Below are positions 24,764 through 33,848 of a stretch of DNA of 50,110 nt, piece after piece. The translations under genes were made by a program, and so were the position numbers. The stretch is from Paenibacillus pectinilyticus (lineage in GTDB: Bacteria > Bacillota > Bacilli > Paenibacillales > NBRC-103111). The stretch lies in assembly GCF_001700435.1 (NCBI RefSeq), contig NZ_LYPC01000032.1, positions 18,831 through 68,940 of the forward strand. Direction: 5' to 3'. Numbering within the stretch: position 1 is the stretch's first letter; each line of letters starts with the position of its first letter. The notes beneath the pieces are model-generated. The model had not been told where the DNA came from. It did no database searches and was given only the letters and a program-made list of their open reading frames with translations.

Positions 24764-25774
24764 GTGCTTCGTTTCAATAAGTCCAAAACAACAAAAGTTA
24801 CTTTTACTGTCCTTTCCGTGTGCATGGCTGCCGTACTCGCAACAGCTTGCGGAAGTAATAAAGATGCAGCAAGCACGGCAACGCCAGCAGCTTCAGCCAG
24901 TCCTGCGGCTTCAGCGGCAGCTACAGCAACACCTGCTCCAGCTGTTGATAAGGTTGTTAAAGATAGCATGGGGCATGATGTGAAAGTTCCAGCAAACCCG
25001 AAGGCGGTTATTGCTTCCTACTTGGAAGATCCATTGTTAGCGCTTGGTGTTAAGCCGATCGTACAATGGTCTGTCAAAGGGACAACGGTTCAAGACTATC
25101 TGCAAACACAACTTGCTGGCATTCCAACAATTGGATACGAACTTCCAGTTGAGTCGGTTCTTAAAGCAAGTCCTGATTTCATGATCGTGGGCAGTGAATC
25201 CGCGGTTGAAAAAGGTCTTTACGATCAGTATTCCAAAGTTGTACCAACATTCGTATTGGGCAGCGATGTAACAGCGGACTTCCGCAAGACGCTTTTGAAA
25301 ATGGGCGAACTTCTTAACAAAACAGATGCAGCGAATGCAGCACTGAAAAAATATGATCAACAAGTCACAGATACCAAAGCTAAACTAGCTTCAACGGTTG
25401 GTGACAAAAAGGTTGCTATCCTGTGGTTAACTAACAAAGCTTTCTATGTGGTTAATGGGAAAGTAGCAAGTGGAGCGGTTGTTTACGGCGACCTTGGATT
25501 GAAAATGCCGAACATCTTGTCTGTATTGCCGGATGCTCCAGCAAACTGGGCAGCGATTTCGTTAGAAAAGCTGGCTCAACTAGATGCGGACTACATCTTC
25601 TTAGTGAACAGTGATAAAGGCCAAGCTGGTAACTTGGAAGATCCGCTATGGAAGAACATTCCTGCTGTTAAATCAGGTAAAGTATTTGAAATGGACACGA
25701 AAAGCAGCTGGTTGTACAACGGTGTCATCGCTGGCGAACGTGTCATGGACGATATCGTTAAAGTCATTAAATAA
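24764..25774 (+). CDS. Iron-siderophore ABC transporter binding lipoprotein
   Basis: This 336-residue lipoprotein has lipobox LATAC with Cys29 as the anchor, then an Ala/Ser/Pro/Thr-rich linker and a periplasmic-binding class III (FhuD/BtuF-like) domain: VKDSMGHDVKVPANPKAV opens it, and the two lobes are joined by a long helix near residues 160-185. The GTG at 24764 was chosen because CAGGGGG lies seven bases upstream; an earlier in-frame ATG lies inside the second Fur box. It heads an iron-regulated operon with two FecCD-type permeases. The ligand may be a hydroxamate or citrate-type ferric siderophore. Confidence 0.9.
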   Translation: MLRFNKSKTTKVTFTVLSVCMAAVLATACGSNKDAASTATPAASASPAASAAATATPAPAVDKVVKDSMGHDVKVPANPKAVIASYLEDPLLALGVKPIVQWSVKGTTVQDYLQTQLAGIPTIGYELPVESVLKASPDFMIVGSESAVEKGLYDQYSKVVPTFVLGSDVTADFRKTLLKMGELLNKTDAANAALKKYDQQVTDTKAKLASTVGDKKVAILWLTNKAFYVVNGKVASGAVVYGDLGLKMPNILSVLPDAPANWAAISLEKLAQLDADYIFLVNSDKGQAGNLEDPLWKNIPAVKSGKVFEMDTKSSWLYNGVIAGERVMDDIVKVIK

Positions 25775-25791
25775 ATTGGGGGCAGTGTAGG

Positions 25792-26829
25792 ATGGGTTCA
25801 GTTAAACAAGTTCCCACAACCAAACCCGCCTTGAAAACGCGTCCGCTCGCTGCAATAGGTATTATTTTCGGTGGATTGGCTTTGCTGCTGATCAGTTTGA
25901 TCGCCTCTATTTCGGTTGGAGCTGCAGATATCTCCTTTGGAGAGGTATGGCAGGCAATCTTCCATTTCAACGGGAATAATACCCAGCATTTGATTATTCA
26001 ACAATTACGTCTGCCGCGAGCGATCGCGGGGGCGTTAGTTGGAGCAGCTTTTGCTGTTGCAGGGGCGATTATGCAAGGTGTAACACGCAATCCGTTATCG
26101 GACCCGGGTATTCTCGGTATCAACGCAGGTGCAGGCTTTATGCTTGCCCTGTGTTTTGCCTTTTTACCGCAGCTGCCGTTTCATTATGTCATTCTATTTT
26201 CCTTTCTTGGTGCCGCAATAGGAACCGGACTTGTGTATGGCATTAGTGCGATGGCTAAGGGAGGCGTTACCCCTGTACGCATTGTACTGGCAGGATCTGC
26301 GGTTAGTGCATTGCTGTTGGCGCTCAGTGAAGGTATTGCGATTTACTACCACATCGGTCAGGATCTCGCTTTTTGGTTTGCGGGTGGAGTTGCAGGGACG
26401 AAATGGTTACAGGTTAGCATCATGGCACCTTGGATATTGGTGGCGCTAGGTTGTGCGATCTTGATTTCACCTTGGATTACGTTGTTAAGCATGGGGGAAG
26501 ATGTCGCAACGGGGCTTGGGCTACGGATAGGGCTAGTTAAGCTAGCGGCGTATGCTCTCGTTCTAATTCTCGCAGGTGCAGCTGTATCAACGGTAGGAGC
26601 AATTGGATTTATTGGACTTATTATTCCACATATTGTTCGATATTTGGTCGGTGTTGATTATCGGTGGATTATCCCGACATCGGCGGTCATGGGCGCATTG
26701 TTAGTTGTCGGAGCAGATATTGGCGCACGGATGATTAATCCCCCTTTTGAAACGCCGATTGGAGCCCTGATTTCATTGATCGGTGTGCCCTTCTTCCTCT
26801 ATCTTGCTCGTAGAAAGCGGAGGGATTAG
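25792..26829 (+). CDS. FecCD-type siderophore ABC permease 1
   Basis: This 345-residue protein has about nine or ten membrane helices. QQLRLPRAIAGALVGAAFAVAGAIMQGVTRNPLSDPGILGINAGAG near residues 65-110 is the FecCD hallmark, and GAIGFIGLIIPHIVRYLVG near 270 is the ATPase-contact region. It begins 17 bases after the binding-protein stop. It pairs with the next gene product as a heterodimeric channel. Confidence 0.92.
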   Translation: MGSVKQVPTTKPALKTRPLAAIGIIFGGLALLLISLIASISVGAADISFGEVWQAIFHFNGNNTQHLIIQQLRLPRAIAGALVGAAFAVAGAIMQGVTRNPLSDPGILGINAGAGFMLALCFAFLPQLPFHYVILFSFLGAAIGTGLVYGISAMAKGGVTPVRIVLAGSAVSALLLALSEGIAIYYHIGQDLAFWFAGGVAGTKWLQVSIMAPWILVALGCAILISPWITLLSMGEDVATGLGLRIGLVKLAAYALVLILAGAAVSTVGAIGFIGLIIPHIVRYLVGVDYRWIIPTSAVMGALLVVGADIGARMINPPFETPIGALISLIGVPFFLYLARRKRRD

Positions 26830-26831
26830 GT

Positions 26832-27842
26832 GTGAAATCAAGAAGTTCCCAAGCATTCAAGGTGATGGTGATCTTAGCCATACTTATCCTTATTGTATTT
26901 ATAATCAGTATGAATACGGGTGTCATCCGTTTAACACCTCTGGAGTTGTTGCGAACCTTGTTCGGAGGTGGTACAGCGAAGCAAGGAATTATCCTCTTTG
27001 ATTTCCGTCTGCCGCGTATTGTGATTTCAATCTTGGTGGGGGCGGGACTAGCGGTTTCGGGTGCTATCCTACAAGGGATTTCGCGGAATATGCTCGCAGA
27101 TCCAGGGATTCTAGGGATCAATGCAGGAGCGGGTCTTGCAGTCATTTTGGTTGTTTCTTTTTATCCTAATAATGTGTCGGGGCCGTTGTTCTTCATGCCG
27201 ATGATCGCGATGGTGGGGGCTGGTTTGGCTGCCCTCCTGATCTATACCCTTTCTTATGTAAAAGGGGAAGGAATCTCGTCCTCTCGGCTGCTCCTCGTGG
27301 GGATTGCCGTGTCGGCGGGTATCGCTTCACTGATGATCGTGCTTAGTATTCGGCTTGACCCGACGGATTTCCAATTCGTACAGACGTGGTTGGCGGGTAC
27401 GATTTGGGGGACTAACTGGAAGTTCGTTCTCGCTTTATTGCCATGGCTCATCATCTTGATTCCTTACGTGATTTACAAAGCGAACGTACTGAATGTGCTG
27501 AACCTTGGTGAACAGACGTCCATAGGACTCGGTATCAGAATGGAACGGGAGCGCATTGGGTTGCTAGCCGCGGCCGTTGCACTTGCCGGAGCTTGTGTAG
27601 CTGTCGGAGGCGGCATTGGCTTCGTTGGACTGATCGGTCCGCATTTGGCCAGAAGGCTGGTAGGGCCGAAGCATCAATATTTACTGCCAGCATCGGCACT
27701 TACTGGCGGGCTGCTGTTAATTATAGCGGATACGATTGCGCGGGGAATGTTTCAACCTTCGGAAGTTCCCACAGGTATCGTGGCTGCAGTTATTGGGGCG
27801 CCATACTTCCTGTATTTATTGGTTCGTACGCGAGCATCGTAA
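26832..27842 (+). CDS. FecCD-type siderophore ABC permease 2
   Basis: This 336-residue polytopic protein has the same FecCD motifs as its neighbour: LPRIVISILVGAGLAVSGAILQGISRNMLADPGILGINAGAG, and GGIGFVGLIGPHLARRLVGP near residue 265. It starts at a GTG two bases after the previous stop, so the two permeases are translationally coupled. No FhuC/FepC-type ATPase gene follows; a terminator comes instead. The importer must borrow an ATPase from another locus, as known for several Bacillus siderophore systems. Confidence 0.92.
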   Translation: MKSRSSQAFKVMVILAILILIVFIISMNTGVIRLTPLELLRTLFGGGTAKQGIILFDFRLPRIVISILVGAGLAVSGAILQGISRNMLADPGILGINAGAGLAVILVVSFYPNNVSGPLFFMPMIAMVGAGLAALLIYTLSYVKGEGISSSRLLLVGIAVSAGIASLMIVLSIRLDPTDFQFVQTWLAGTIWGTNWKFVLALLPWLIILIPYVIYKANVLNVLNLGEQTSIGLGIRMERERIGLLAAAVALAGACVAVGGGIGFVGLIGPHLARRLVGPKHQYLLPASALTGGLLLIIADTIARGMFQPSEVPTGIVAAVIGAPYFLYLLVRTRAS

Positions 27843-27910
27843 GGCGGATGGAAAGAGCATGCTTAGCAGAGCGCTAGCTCTGAACAGCAGTGTTATTACA
27901 AAATGAATTG

Positions 27911-27948
27911 AAATCCACGTTGGGCTATTAGCCTGATGTGGATTTTTT
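27911..27948 (+). terminator. Terminator of the siderophore operon
   Basis: AAATCCAC (27911-27918) pairs with GTGGATTT (27938-27945), with an inner GGGCT/AGCCT pairing, followed by TTTTTTC. The remaining gap to the adenosine deaminase gene (27949-28159) holds the promoter described separately and a GC-rich GGCGCGCTGCGC element of unknown role near 28121. Confidence 0.85.
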
Positions 27949-28072
27949 CAGTTTTATCTAGTAGGGGCATTAGCAGCCGGGATTACGAATTTTCTTCCTA
28001 TTTTCATAAAACACATGTAAATGTTATATAACCTTACGCATATAATGGAAAAATAAATTATTGTCATGTATA

Positions 28073-28101
28073 TTGACATAATGCTCACATTCGAGTAAAG
28101 T
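28073..28101 (+). promoter_or_regulatory. Possible promoter of adenosine deaminase gene
   Basis: TTGACA at 28073-28078 is a perfect -35; 17 bases on, TAAAGT (28096-28101) is a weak -10. The start codon is 59 bases further. No purine riboswitch fold was recognised. Confidence 0.4.
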
Positions 28102-28159
28102 TAATAAAATTCTTCTTCAGGCGCGCTGCGCAAATGAGAAGTAAAAGGAGAGATGGGAG

Positions 28160-29206
28160 ATGGCTCACATGCGAACAAATGATTTGTTAGCGAGATTACC
28201 GAAAGTAGATCTTCATTTACATTTGGATGGAAGTGTGAAGCCCGAGACGATACTGGAGCTCGCTCTTGAGCAAGGTATTAAGCTCCCCGTTTACGATACG
28301 GATGGGCTGATTCCGCATATGCGCGTAACCGATAACTGCGGCAGCCTCATTGAATACTTAGGTAAATTCGATTTCACAACTAGGTTCCTGCAAACAGGCA
28401 CTGCCCTAGAACGTGTCGCCTACGAAGTCGTTGAACAATCCGTGGAGCACAACTGCCGATATGTGGAAGTTCGATTTGCACCGCAATTGCATCGGAATGC
28501 CGGGTTAACTTTGGAAGAGACGTTTCACCACGTTATTGAGGGATTGAAGCGGGCACAACGCGATTACGGAACGAGATTCGGTGTGATAGCTATTTGTATG
28601 CGAAATCACCCGTGTGAAGATAATCTGGAAGTGATTGAAGCAGCAGCCGCATTCGTCGGGAAAGGTGTTGTCGCCGTTGATTTGGCGGGCGATGAGGCGA
28701 GTTATCCGCCTGAATTTTTCCGTGAGGTGTTCGCGAGATCCCACATCCTAGGGATACCCGTCACCATTCACGCAGGTGAAGCCGCCGGGGCAGTTAACGT
28801 CTACGAGGCCGTGACACATCTGGGGGCCACACGGATCGGGCATGGCGTAAGGCTCAGAGAGAATGCGGCTATTCTGGCCATGATCAAAGATCGCCGAATC
28901 CCGCTCGAAATGTGCCCGATCTCCAATATCCAAACGAAGGCCGTAGCCTCGTGGGATGTCTATCCGATCCGTGAATACATGGATCAAGGGCTAATCGTAA
29001 CGATTAACACCGATAACCCAAGTGTCTCGGGCACCAACATTACGAACGAGTATCGCGCGCTTGCGGATCGGTTTGCTTTTACAACACCAGAGCTGGTGAA
29101 GTTGATTATGAATGGTGTTGAGGCGGCATTTATGGATGAGAGCGATAAAGTGATGTTCAGACAAGAGATGGAAGCGGAGCTTAACAGCTTGGGTGTATAT
29201 AATTGA
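28160..29206 (+). CDS. add: Adenosine deaminase
   Basis: This 348-residue zinc TIM-barrel enzyme converts adenosine to inosine. The N-terminal metal motif KVDLHLHLDGS (His19 and His21 region), TIHAGEAAG near residue 205 with catalytic His-Ala-Gly-Glu, GATRIGHGVRL near 230 and TINTDNPSVSGTNITNEY near 285 with the metal Asp are all intact. Length matches bacterial Add. Ribosome site AAAGGAG lies nine bases ahead of the ATG. It is a single-gene unit between two terminators. Confidence 0.93.
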   Translation: MAHMRTNDLLARLPKVDLHLHLDGSVKPETILELALEQGIKLPVYDTDGLIPHMRVTDNCGSLIEYLGKFDFTTRFLQTGTALERVAYEVVEQSVEHNCRYVEVRFAPQLHRNAGLTLEETFHHVIEGLKRAQRDYGTRFGVIAICMRNHPCEDNLEVIEAAAAFVGKGVVAVDLAGDEASYPPEFFREVFARSHILGIPVTIHAGEAAGAVNVYEAVTHLGATRIGHGVRLRENAAILAMIKDRRIPLEMCPISNIQTKAVASWDVYPIREYMDQGLIVTINTDNPSVSGTNITNEYRALADRFAFTTPELVKLIMNGVEAAFMDESDKVMFRQEMEAELNSLGVYN

Positions 29207-29216
29207 TCGGGAGTTG

Positions 29217-29256
29217 AAAAAGAGTTTGTTGCCATGCGCAGCAGATTCTTTTTTTT
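29217..29256 (+). terminator. Terminator after add
   Basis: AAAAAGAGTTTGTTGC (about 29217-29232) pairs with GCAGCAGATTCTTTTT, with a few G-T pairs, and runs into eight or more T residues. Confidence 0.8.
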
Positions 29257-29331
29257 GTTCAAAAGGATGAGGGTTATGTTAATATAAGGGAATGTTTTCA
29301 ATTTTTGTAGTGGAAAGGCAGGGCTGGCATA

Positions 29332-29778
29332 ATGAAGATCTCTTATGTGATCGTGCTTATCTATATGATGTACATACTCTACAAAAGCTACCGTTCATTT
29401 CAAGTTAAAAAGCAGGTTCATCCTATTACGCTTGTCGGTTCTAGTAATTACAAGAAGAGTTTTATTATGATTCTGTTTATGGTTTCTCTCCCCTTCATTC
29501 TCGGCTTAGATACCAATGCTAAGTATGGGTTACTAATTGTCATAGTGCTGATTAACACCCTGATTGACCGCGTTTATCTTGGAGATAATGGCATTAAACT
29601 GAGTGACGAGTTCATCCCCAAAGCGGATATTATGAGCTACTACATCGTCGCCGGAAAAGTGGACCAGTTTGAACTTTTCGTCAGGGGAAAAGAAAATTCA
29701 GTTAAAATTACCGTTCACAAGCGTAATGTGGCTGAAAGTATGGAGGCAGTATTGGCGGCATGGAAGCCCGTGAGTTAA
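29332..29778 (+). CDS. Small membrane protein of unknown function
   Basis: This 148-residue protein is not recognised by me. An N-terminal hydrophobic helix (residues 3-20) is followed by a short basic loop (KSYRSFQVKKQVH), two more hydrophobic segments near residues 43-80 (LFMVSLPFILGLDTNAKYGLLIVIVLINTLI), and a soluble C-terminal region of about 65 residues (GDNGIKLSDEFIPKADIMSYYIV) that resembles a small PH-like sensor-of-membrane domain. The ribosome site is weak. It lies alone between add and a secreted stalk-domain gene. Confidence 0.7.
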   Translation: MKISYVIVLIYMMYILYKSYRSFQVKKQVHPITLVGSSNYKKSFIMILFMVSLPFILGLDTNAKYGLLIVIVLINTLIDRVYLGDNGIKLSDEFIPKADIMSYYIVAGKVDQFELFVRGKENSVKITVHKRNVAESMEAVLAAWKPVS

Positions 29779-29875
29779 AGAATGCCAGCTTAGGTTGATG
29801 CAACCTTAGTCCAATCGATGCGTCTAAGTCCTTATGTGAAAAAATATAGAGCCTTTATCAACAAGGAGTGTTGAA

Positions 29876-30796
29876 ATGAAAAAGTTTATCTTAGGTTTAG
29901 TCTGTGGGATCGGGCTGACTGCTGCCACTGGCGTGTATGCATCGGATACGGTACAGACCTATCTGTTTCCGGCGAAATTCGTTATTAATGGTGAAACGAA
30001 AAGCGCGGATGGCTACCAAACGTTAAATTATGAGGGTCATGCTTATGTGCCTGTACGATTTATTGCTGAAACTTTGGGGAATAAAGTAGCTTATAATGAA
30101 GCGACACAAACCATCGTTGTGGATGACGGCTTTACGATTAACGACATTAATAATCAAGGTGTAAGTGCGGGTCATCTAACGGTGGTAAAAGAGGGCAATC
30201 ATTCGATCATTAAAGGTCAGATCTTTATCGATCAGTATGCATGGGATTATAAATTCATTACAGCTTATCAGTCGATGAATCCTGGTGTTGATTTGACCAA
30301 AACGGATGCAGAAGGAAACCTTGCCTTCTGGAATGAGAAGGGTGAGTTACTGGAGAAAGTCCCTTATGTCGTTAAACAAATTCCTGTGCTCGCGGAGCAA
30401 ATCATTTCATTCGAAACGACGAGTCAAACCGATATCTCCGGGTATACCATGGTCACATTAGAAAGCCACACACCGTCACCAGCGCGAATGCCTGGTTACT
30501 CAGCTCCAACTTTCATTAAGGATGCTACGAATAAGGTTTCGTTTGGTCCGGTTGATGTGCTGAAAAGCGGCGCGTACACGATTGTTAGAGGTTTTGTGGG
30601 TCCTGTAAATGAAGGTGAATTACCTGCAAATACATCCGTTGTTGTTACCTTTTTAGATGAAAAGGGAAGATCTTTAGGTACAGCTACGACGACACTGGGC
30701 GCGGACCGGCCGCGAGGCATTATGGATTTTGCCGTGTTTGTGGGAAAAGGGGATTTCACGGCGTATAAGTCGATCAAGGTTGAATTGGGGAAGTAG
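29876..30796 (+). CDS. Secreted stalk-domain (copper amine oxidase N-type) protein
   Basis: This 306-residue protein has a signal peptide (MKKFILGLVCGIGLTAATGVYA, cut near residue 22) and no lipobox. Residues 30-85 form a copper-amine-oxidase-N-like stalk domain: VINGETKSADGYQTLNYEGHAYVPVRFIAETLG and TQTIVVDDG are typical. The rest has beta-rich repeats of the FxxGPVDVLKSGAYTIVRGFVGP kind and resembles FxLYD-type immunoglobulin-like domains. Such proteins are abundant in Paenibacillus walls; the domain name does not mean amine oxidase activity. Ribosome site AAGGAG precedes the ATG. Confidence 0.78.
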   Translation: MKKFILGLVCGIGLTAATGVYASDTVQTYLFPAKFVINGETKSADGYQTLNYEGHAYVPVRFIAETLGNKVAYNEATQTIVVDDGFTINDINNQGVSAGHLTVVKEGNHSIIKGQIFIDQYAWDYKFITAYQSMNPGVDLTKTDAEGNLAFWNEKGELLEKVPYVVKQIPVLAEQIISFETTSQTDISGYTMVTLESHTPSPARMPGYSAPTFIKDATNKVSFGPVDVLKSGAYTIVRGFVGPVNEGELPANTSVVVTFLDEKGRSLGTATTTLGADRPRGIMDFAVFVGKGDFTAYKSIKVELGK

Positions 30797-30820
30797 GGCA
30801 GGATATGCTCTTATGATTAA

Positions 30821-30859
30821 AAGATGAGGTAGTTAGCCATAAGGTTGACTGCCTTTTTA
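30821..30859 (+). terminator. Terminator before the copper operon
   Basis: AGGTAGTTAGCC (30827-30838) pairs with GGTTGACTGCCT (30843-30854) through nine Watson-Crick and three G-T pairs; loop ATAA; TTTTT follows. Confidence 0.8.
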
Positions 30860-30864
30860 TCCTC

Positions 30865-30893
30865 TTGACATATAGGGTAGGGGGGTATACTAT
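30865..30893 (+). promoter_or_regulatory. Copper-operon promoter with CsoR-like G-tract operator
   Basis: TTGACA at 30865-30870 is followed by TATAGGGTAGGGGGGTATACTATA. The -10 is TATACT (15-base spacing) or TACTAT (17-base spacing). The run of G bases flanked by TAT/ATA between -35 and -10 is what CsoR-type repressors contact, and csoR is in the operon. Confidence 0.55.
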
Positions 30894-30931
30894 ATGTGTA
30901 TGAGTGATAACAATTTAAAGAGGTGAAACGC

Positions 30932-33187
30932 ATGAATCAACGTCTTGAGACGTCATCTGCTACAGGTGGCGCGGCGACCGAACATATATCTTTCGAGCTG
31001 TCAGGGATGACCTGCGCAGCATGTGCGACCAGAATCGAGAAAACACTCAATAAAACGCCAGGCGTAGCGGAAGCTTCCGTGAACTTGGCGATGGAAACAG
31101 CGCGAGTCGTGTATCGGCCATCCGAAGTAACGCCCGGCGAGATGCAACAGCGAGTGGAGAAAATCGGTTATAAAGCTACTCCTCAGCAAGAAGCGAAGGG
31201 CGGAGAAGATCACCGAGTTACTGAAATTCGAAAGCAGAAGCAAAGACTTTGGATTTCCGCGGTGCTGTCCCTGCCGTTATTATGGGCAATGGTTGGCCAT
31301 TTTAGTTGGACGACATGGATATGGGTGCCGGCTATTTTTATGAATCCGTGGATGCAGCTAGTGCTGGCGGCTCCGGTGCAATTTTATGTCGGACGGCACT
31401 TTTATGTGTCGGCCTACAAGGCGCTTCGCAGTAAAAGCGCTAATATGGATGTGCTGGTCTCACTAGGGACCTCAGCTGCCTTTTTCTATAGCGTGTATGT
31501 GACGCTGGATTGGTGGTTTCGGGGAGAGCGGCATCACAGTCCGGAGTTATATTTTGAGACGAGTGCTGTCTTAATCACGCTAGTTATTCTAGGTAAGCTG
31601 CTTGAAGCGCAGGCAAAAGGACGGTCGTCCGAGGCGATCAAGCGCTTGATGGGCCTGCAAGCCCAAACGGCACGCGTTGTCCGTGATGGCGTCGAAATTC
31701 AGATACCGGTATACGAAGTGCTGGTGGGGGATCTGTTGAACATTCGACCAGGGGAGAAAATTCCGACGGACGGTGTTGTGGTGGAGGGGCACTCCAGCGT
31801 GGATGAATCTCTTTTGACGGGCGAAAGCTTCCCGTTAGAGAAAGGAGTCGGCGATCGGCTCATCGGGGCTACCATCAATAAGAACGGCATGCTTAGCATG
31901 CGGGCTACGCAGGTGGGTCAAGGGACCATTTTAGCTCAAATTGTCAAAGTGGTGGAAGACGCACAGGGCTCCAAGGCGCCCATTCAGCGTATAGCGGACG
32001 TGATTTCGGGGATATTTGTACCGATTGTGGTAGGGCTGGCGCTTGTCACTTTCGTGCTCTGGTACGCTTGGTTTGGGCAAGGAGACTTCGCGGGTGCCTT
32101 GGAAAAAGCGATTGCGGTGCTTGTCATTGCCTGCCCATGTGCCTTAGGATTAGCGACGCCAACTTCGATTATGGCAGGATCTGGCCGGGCGGCGGAGCTG
32201 GGGATTTTGTTCAAAGGCGGAGAACAGCTAGAGTCGGCACATCATATTGACGTGGTCATGCTCGACAAAACAGGCACGGTAACCGAAGGGAAACCATCGT
32301 TGACCGATGTGTTTACGACAACGTTGGATGAAGCTGAGTTCCTCCGGCTGGTTGGCGGTGCAGAACGTAACTCGGAGCATCCGTTGGCCGAAGCGATTGT
32401 TCATGGCGTTAAGGATCGGGGGATTTCGCTCCCACAGGCTGAGCAATTCGAAGCTATTCCAGGCTATGGGGTTAAAGCGATGATTGAAGGCAAGTCCATT
32501 CTTGTAGGTACACAGCGGTTAATGAAGATGAATGAGATCGCGGGGCAGGAAGATGCATGGCTAGAAGTAGTCGCTGATCTTGAGGGGCAAGCCAAGACAG
32601 TCATGCTGGTTGCGATCGATGGTGTTTTTGCTGGGTGGGTTGCGGTGGCGGATTCGGTGAAAGCAACCTCGAAGGCTGCAATCGCACGTCTGCAGGCTAT
32701 GGGCATTCGTGTCATGATGATGACCGGTGATAATCAGCGAACAGCCGATGCTGTCGGAAGGCAGGTCGGCGTTGCAGATGTACTAGCACAAGTACTGCCT
32801 GAGGATAAAGCAGCGCATGTGAAAAAGCAGCAAGATCAAGGCCTGCGCGTCGCGATGGTCGGGGATGGGATCAACGATGCACCTGCCTTGGCTACAGCTG
32901 ATATTGGCATGGCCATGGGGACCGGAACGGATGTGGCGATGGAAGCCGCAGGTGTAACCTTGATGAGCGGGGACTTGCATCATGTTGCGAATACAATCCT
33001 CATGAGCCGCAAAACTATGGGCAATATTAAACAAAACTTGTTCTGGGCGCTGGGCTATAACCTGCTTGGGATTCCGATTGCTGCTTTGGGGTTATTAGCC
33101 CCATGGGTAGCGGGGGCCGCGATGGCGCTCAGTTCCGTATCGGTTGTGCTTAACGCTCTGAGGCTTCAACGTGTTAAGCTGAAATAA
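30932..33187 (+). CDS. copA: Copper-exporting P1B-type ATPase
   Basis: This 751-residue membrane pump has one N-terminal heavy-metal domain with GMTCAACAT near residue 25, where B. subtilis CopA has two. Then come eight helices, an actuator domain with LLTGES, the membrane metal site CPCALGLATP, the phosphorylation site DKTGTVTEGKP, and the ATP-binding region ending GDGINDAPALATADIGMAMG. YNLLGIPIAA and MALSSVSVVLNALRL supply the Y-N and M-S residues expected for Cu(I) selectivity. The ATG at 30932 was chosen because AAAGAGGTG lies six bases upstream. It exports Cu(I) and leads the copA-csoR-copZ operon. Confidence 0.95.
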   Translation: MNQRLETSSATGGAATEHISFELSGMTCAACATRIEKTLNKTPGVAEASVNLAMETARVVYRPSEVTPGEMQQRVEKIGYKATPQQEAKGGEDHRVTEIRKQKQRLWISAVLSLPLLWAMVGHFSWTTWIWVPAIFMNPWMQLVLAAPVQFYVGRHFYVSAYKALRSKSANMDVLVSLGTSAAFFYSVYVTLDWWFRGERHHSPELYFETSAVLITLVILGKLLEAQAKGRSSEAIKRLMGLQAQTARVVRDGVEIQIPVYEVLVGDLLNIRPGEKIPTDGVVVEGHSSVDESLLTGESFPLEKGVGDRLIGATINKNGMLSMRATQVGQGTILAQIVKVVEDAQGSKAPIQRIADVISGIFVPIVVGLALVTFVLWYAWFGQGDFAGALEKAIAVLVIACPCALGLATPTSIMAGSGRAAELGILFKGGEQLESAHHIDVVMLDKTGTVTEGKPSLTDVFTTTLDEAEFLRLVGGAERNSEHPLAEAIVHGVKDRGISLPQAEQFEAIPGYGVKAMIEGKSILVGTQRLMKMNEIAGQEDAWLEVVADLEGQAKTVMLVAIDGVFAGWVAVADSVKATSKAAIARLQAMGIRVMMMTGDNQRTADAVGRQVGVADVLAQVLPEDKAAHVKKQQDQGLRVAMVGDGINDAPALATADIGMAMGTGTDVAMEAAGVTLMSGDLHHVANTILMSRKTMGNIKQNLFWALGYNLLGIPIAALGLLAPWVAGAAMALSSVSVVLNALRLQRVKLK

Positions 33188-33215
33188 GAGGTTAAGATGG
33201 AGGGAGGGTCCTAGC

Positions 33216-33575
33216 ATGGGAAGCGACAATATCGAACTAGAAGTTGAAAAAAGGGCCGAAAGCGCAGCAGCTGGAAGCCATTGCGAGAGTGATCAGGAAC
33301 GGAAAAGTCACCATTCCGATAAGTTGAAGTCCGATTTGGTTAAGCGACTTAACCGAATTGAAGGTCAAGTGCGCGGCGTGAAGGGTCTGATCGAGAAAGA
33401 CACCTATTGTGACGATGTTCTGCATCAAATCGCGGCGATTCAATCGGCTTTGAATGGTGTCGGCAAGCTGCTGCTTGCAGGTCATCTCAAAAGCTGCGTC
33501 GTGGAACGCATCCAAGAAGGCGACATGGATGTCGTAGAGGAACTGCTGAAAACGATGAATACGCTGATGAAATAA
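33216..33575 (+). CDS. csoR: CsoR-family copper-sensing repressor
   Basis: This 119-residue all-helical repressor has the core KSDLVKRLNRIEGQVRGVKGLIEKDTYCDDVLHQIAAIQ and the downstream LLLAGHLKSCVVERI. The Cu(I) ligands Cys (YCDD), His and Cys (GHLKSC, spacing four) match the Cys-His-Cys set of CsoR, which argues against a nickel or formaldehyde sensor. The N-terminal tail of about 40 residues is longer than usual and contains SHC and SHHSD. It starts after GGAGGGAGGG, 28 bases past copA, and should repress the operon until Cu(I) binds. Confidence 0.92.
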   Translation: MGSDNIELEVEKRAESAAAGSHCESDQERKSHHSDKLKSDLVKRLNRIEGQVRGVKGLIEKDTYCDDVLHQIAAIQSALNGVGKLLLAGHLKSCVVERIQEGDMDVVEELLKTMNTLMK

Positions 33576-33610
33576 GCAGGGTAGAATAAAAAAATAAGGG
33601 AGAGATGACG

Positions 33611-33814
33611 ATGTCTAACATCATTTTGAAAGTAGAAGGAATGTCCTGTAATCATTGTGTGCAATCTGTTGAGAAAGCGGTGAAGGAGCTTGGTGCGGAA
33701 GGAAAGGTTAACCTCGCTAATAAAGAGGTTGATATCCAATTTGATGAAACCCATGTTAGCCTAGCGGCAATTAAAGAGGCGATTGAAGAGCAAGGCTATG
33801 ACGTAGTCGGTTAA
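33611..33814 (+). CDS. copZ: Copper chaperone CopZ
   Basis: This 67-residue protein is a single heavy-metal-associated domain with the Cu(I) site GMSCNHC near residues 10-16 and the usual beta-alpha-beta-beta-alpha-beta pattern, ending AIEEQGYDVVG. It passes Cu(I) to CopA in the cytosol. The ATG at 33611 has AAGGGAGAG at a better distance than the in-frame ATG six bases earlier. It is the third gene of the copper operon, 35 bases after csoR. Confidence 0.93.
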   Translation: MSNIILKVEGMSCNHCVQSVEKAVKELGAEGKVNLANKEVDIQFDETHVSLAAIKEAIEEQGYDVVG

Positions 33815-33848
33815 TTCGGCTAATCTTAAAAAGGAAATGAAAGCATCT

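Noticed and set aside
28000..28159. Purine riboswitch before add
   Set aside because: The conserved loop sequences of purine riboswitches are absent; only a short GC-rich element is seen.
29792..29808. Small hairpin after the 148-residue membrane protein gene
   Set aside because: Six-base stem with a three-base loop and no T run; too weak to call a terminator.
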